Assembly: GCA_937885465.1 (NCBI GenBank)
Contig: CAKZZM010000054.1
Span: forward strand, 1 to 54,129
Length of the DNA: 54,129 bases
Direction: 5' to 3'
DNA from: an uncultured Bacteroidales bacterium
GTDB lineage: Bacteria > Bacteroidota > Bacteroidia > Bacteroidales > Paludibacteraceae
Part shown: positions 52,222 to 54,129 of the stretch, one piece after another
Layout of the letters: every line of letters starts with the position of its first letter
How positions within the stretch are numbered: position 1 is the first letter of the stretch
Position numbers and translations under genes: made by a program
The notes under the pieces: generated by a model
The model's input: only the letters and a program-made list of their open reading frames with translations
What the model was told of the DNA's origin: nothing
Database searches by the model: none

Positions 52222-52344
52222 AAACCATCCCTTAGAACGTTCGGAGACGTTCTCCACTTGAGCCATCCCTTTTGAACCATCCCTTAGAACGTTCGGAGAC
52301 GTTCTCCACTTGAACCATCCCTTTTGAGCCATCCCTTTTGAACA
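52222..52344 (-). repeat. Palindromic repeat copies 8 and 9 inside a 52-bp tandem repeat
   Basis: Copies at 52235-52252 and 52287-52304 are each flanked by CCATCCCTT on the left and CTCCACTTGA on the right. GA(A/G)CCATCCCTTTT units repeat between and after them. Confidence 0.85.
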
Positions 52345-52424
52345 TTGCAAAATTACAAAATATTTGTCAAATCCTCAACAACTCACTCAAGAATCTTCAA
52401 TTCAGACATTAAAATCAACAATTA

Positions 52425-52456
52425 TTTGCAAATCTGCAAAAAAAGCAGTAAATTTG
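52425..52456 (+). promoter_or_regulatory. Promoter of the ATPase remnant
   Basis: TTTG at 52425-52428 and TAAATTTG at 52449-52456, 20 nt apart, 19 nt before the ATG at 52475. Confidence 0.7.
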
Positions 52457-52474
52457 CGAGCAAATTTGTGTACT

Positions 52475-52636
52475 ATGCTAAAACGAGTAATTATAAAGAA
52501 TTTCTTTTCATTTGCAGGAGAAACATCAGTAGAACTAAAAGAGGGTGTTAATTTGTTACTTGGTATAAACGGAAGTGGCAAAACATCATTTTTTGCGCCA
52601 ATCATTACATGGAATATTTGCCAAAGTCCTTTCTGA
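52475..52636 (+). pseudogene. N-terminal stump of an AAA_15/RecF-like ATPase
   Basis: The first 40 residues (MLKRVIIKNFFSFAGETSVE, then GVNLLLGINGSGKTSFF) are the start of an SMC/OLD-type ATPase with its P-loop GINGSGKT. After the P-loop similarity ends within about 15 codons, and the frame closes at 52634-52636. Downstream, in another frame, comes the body of a different protein, so an internal deletion is likely. The promoter is intact. Confidence 0.7.
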
Positions 52637-53193
52637 TAAAGAGGATATAAGCATAGTTATCAATCCTCAAGCAGGTTACAGACAGGCTGTTAAGAAATAT
52701 CTCGTAGCGGGGGAAGATTCTTTCTTGTTCGTGGATTTGGATATGCCAAAGACACAAAAACAACAATGGTTTGACAATTTGTCGAATGAGCCGATTAAGC
52801 CAATATCTATTCCAACAGAAAAGAAAGATAACATCTTCTTTATGATTCAAGAAATGGAAGCCTGGATATTAAAACAACCCGATGCCATTTATAGATGGGC
52901 AACTGAATACAATAATTATCTGAACAAGCGCACTGACAAGATAGACGACCACACACTGCTTCGCAATAGAGATGTTGAAGATATTGAAGCCGAGTACCGT
53001 ATTGGAAAAATTGATTACGACTTTCTCTGAAAAAGATATACATAGCAGCAAAAAAGAGAATAAGAGATTAGGCAAGGTGCGTTATACTAAACTAAAAGAA
53101 GGTGCAGAACTATTAGATTGTCTCAATGTCGCACTTCTCATGGCACAAGACGAAGAGCTGCAGCGTTTCAAAAATACAATAATAAAACGATGA
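52617..53193 (+). pseudogene. TOPRIM/DUF4276-like protein remnant with a frameshift
   Basis: Frame one (to 53030) codes DSFLFVDLDMPKTQKQQWFD and NIFFMIQEMEAWILKQPDAI, a pattern of acidic strands followed by an E-x-E-A-W helix as in DUF4276/RloB-like partners of defence ATPases. Near 52985 the natural continuation moves to another frame (KPSTVLEKLITTFSEKD, then EGAELLDCLNVALLMAQDEE) and ends at TGA 53191-53193. The N-terminus is missing where the ATPase stump begins. Family assignment is moderate. Confidence 0.55.
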
Positions 53194-53375
53194 CTAACGA
53201 ACAAAAACACATACTTCAGGAACAAATCAAACAATTTTTCCGCATAACCCTGCCTAACGGTGAGGCTGATGCTGCTATAGCCACATTCGAAGCAACCTTG
53301 GCATCAATGGATACGAATAATAGAGAAGCATATCTCAATTCCATTTTAAGACTATTTCAAATGCCATTATTTTAA
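53190..53375 (+). CDS. 61-residue protein of unknown function
   Basis: ATG 53190 overlaps the stop of the preceding remnant (ATGA). The protein is helical and charged (MTNEQKHILQEQIKQFFRIT, then GEADAAIATFEATLASMDTN). It ends RLFQMPLF. Its coupling to the collapsed pair suggests a third gene of that cassette, the only one with an uninterrupted frame. No family recognised. Confidence 0.5.
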   Translation: MTNEQKHILQEQIKQFFRITLPNGEADAAIATFEATLASMDTNNREAYLNSILRLFQMPLF

Positions 53376-53450
53376 GAATTATTTAAATTTCATAATTTAT
53401 CCGCCTATGACCCACCAGCATCGTAAAGGCGATGCACAACATACATTTTT

Positions 53451-53638
53451 ATAGCGTTAAGCGATACACTTGAGTTTCTGGAAAATTCGACACTTTCAAG
53501 AAATCAACCTTGGGTAAAGCCTTTGACGCTCATGCATCTTTATGCGTGAGCTTTGCCCGTCAAATTTGGTTGATTTAGGTTTGTCGAATTACCTCAGAAA
53601 CTCAAATGAAAGCGAACAATAGTTCACGCTATTTTTAT
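53451..53638 (+). ncRNA. Structured leader element, copy 2
   Basis: Nested pairings: ATAGCGT/ACGCTAT (53451-53457 with 53626-53632), TTGAGTTTCTG/CAGAAACTCAA (53470-53480 with 53595-53605), ATTCGACA/TGTCGAAT, AATCAACC/GGTTGATT, TTTGACG/CGTCAAA and GCTCA/TGAGC, closing on a small loop. The 3' end is ACGCTATTTTTA. It matches copy 1 in primary sequence at AGCGTTA, ACTTGA-TTTCTG, TTTCAAGAAA and CCTCAGAAA-TCAAATGA. It lies about 70 nt upstream of the capsule-gene fragment on the same strand. Confidence 0.65.
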
Positions 53639-53708
53639 GTCTATACCTGTTACAACTAACCAATTATATGATGCCTCTCCACATCTCAATATAAACTAAC
53701 TATCGGCA

Positions 53709-54050
53709 ATGGAGAGTAGCCGATGCCAAAAACTCATTGTTATGACCTATATGCATGAAGTAGTCGTCAAACGCGACTGGAACGCTGGAGGGCAATCTTT
53801 GAAGACATATTACCAAATTCTGCGCAAGAAAGGTTTGTATGCCTGTTTGTTGGATGCGAGGAAGAAGTTTCAGCCCCTTTGGTGGACGCACGATCGTGCA
53901 GCGATAGACCAGATCATGGCGTTGCGGGCAAGTCGTTATCTTTATCGGCGCTATCGTGCTTTGATTGAAGCTCCTTTGGGCACCTGCCCCCCTCAGGAGC
54001 CGACCAAGATTATTTGGGTGTGTTCACGGCAAACGCATCAAAATTTGTAG
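53709..54050 (+). pseudogene. N-terminal fragment of a capsular polysaccharide glycosyltransferase
   Basis: A 113-codon frame (ATG 53709, or 53742 giving MTYMHEVVVKRDW). The sequence SLKTYYQILRKKGLYACLLD, KKFQPLWWTHDRAAIDQIMA and then PTKIIWVC resembles the N-terminal region of Caps_synth-type enzymes, in which KIIWxCW opens the nucleotide-sugar domain. Similarity stops at that point and the frame ends at TAG 54048-54050. It is thus another glycosyltransferase 5' end without its body. Confidence 0.55.
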
Positions 54051-54053
54051 TTG

Positions 54054-54129
54054 GTGAACATTTCCAAGAGGAAGTCACTGTTGAGTGAGGCTCTGAATAA
54101 TAATTTTCTGATGCTCGGTTTAGCTTTTG
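54054..54129 (+). other. Possible start of a further gene, cut by the window end
   Basis: From GTG 54054 (or TTG 54051) a frame stays open to the end: VNISKRKSLLSEALNNNFLM and then LGLAF. The ending is hydrophobic. Too short to assign. Confidence 0.25.

Overview
The window looks like a chromosomal segment of an AT-rich member of the Bacteroidales (phylum Bacteroidota). Grounds: many promoters fit the Bacteroides form (a TTTG/ATTG box about 20 nt before TAnnTTTG); the core proteins (DnaE, RarA, HemW, PBP1A, EngB, V-type ATPase D/I/K) look like that group; and there is a very large exported protein of GLUG, InlB-type and BspA-like repeats. No rRNA, tRNA or CRISPR array was seen. Genus is not determinable by eye.

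Left accessory region (about 0.2-16.5 kb). Surface-polysaccharide genes (glycosyltransferases, a polysaccharide deacetylase, an acyltransferase) are interleaved with defence or addiction-type cassettes: a DUF4143-type AAA ATPase, HipB/HipA, an AAA/PD-(D/E)XK ATPase, a second DUF4143-type ATPase and AbiEi/AbiEii. Each cassette ends just before the start codon of a glycosyltransferase, and four of these starts are only stumps of 14-30 codons. The stumps resemble the start of the next intact glycosyltransferase downstream, which suggests serial insertion of cassettes at the 5' ends of these genes. Two poly-G tracts (G9 and G8) lie where a one-base slip would switch a two-domain glycosyltransferase or an acyltransferase, so the locus also looks phase variable.

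Core region (about 16.5-41 kb). Aspartate aminotransferase, EngB, a BtuF-like lipoprotein and a Usp-like protein are followed by DnaE on the minus strand. Then come CYTH and HAD proteins, V-ATPase D, I and K, FolD, a Na/Pi symporter and CdsA on the plus strand, and TraB-like, TPR, PBP1A, HemW and RarA on the minus strand. A frameshifted DUF1893 remnant sits between CdsA and TraB.

Right accessory region (about 41-54 kb). Nine copies of an 18-bp palindromic repeat (GAACGTTCGGAGACGTTC) form two clusters in opposite orientation. Between them are a 2129-residue exported repeat protein, a 52-residue Gly/Ser-rich peptide, an ISAs1-type transposase stump, a Fic C-terminal stump, and rhodanese, YbaK and Nudix genes. 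Further right are a collapsed ATPase/TOPRIM-like pair and a truncated capsule glycosyltransferase. Two copies of a roughly 180-nt structured element, with paired segments that differ in sequence but keep their pairing, lie in the same orientation just upstream of the giant gene and of the capsule-gene fragment. With the glycosyltransferase stumps, this is the most novel-looking feature of the window.
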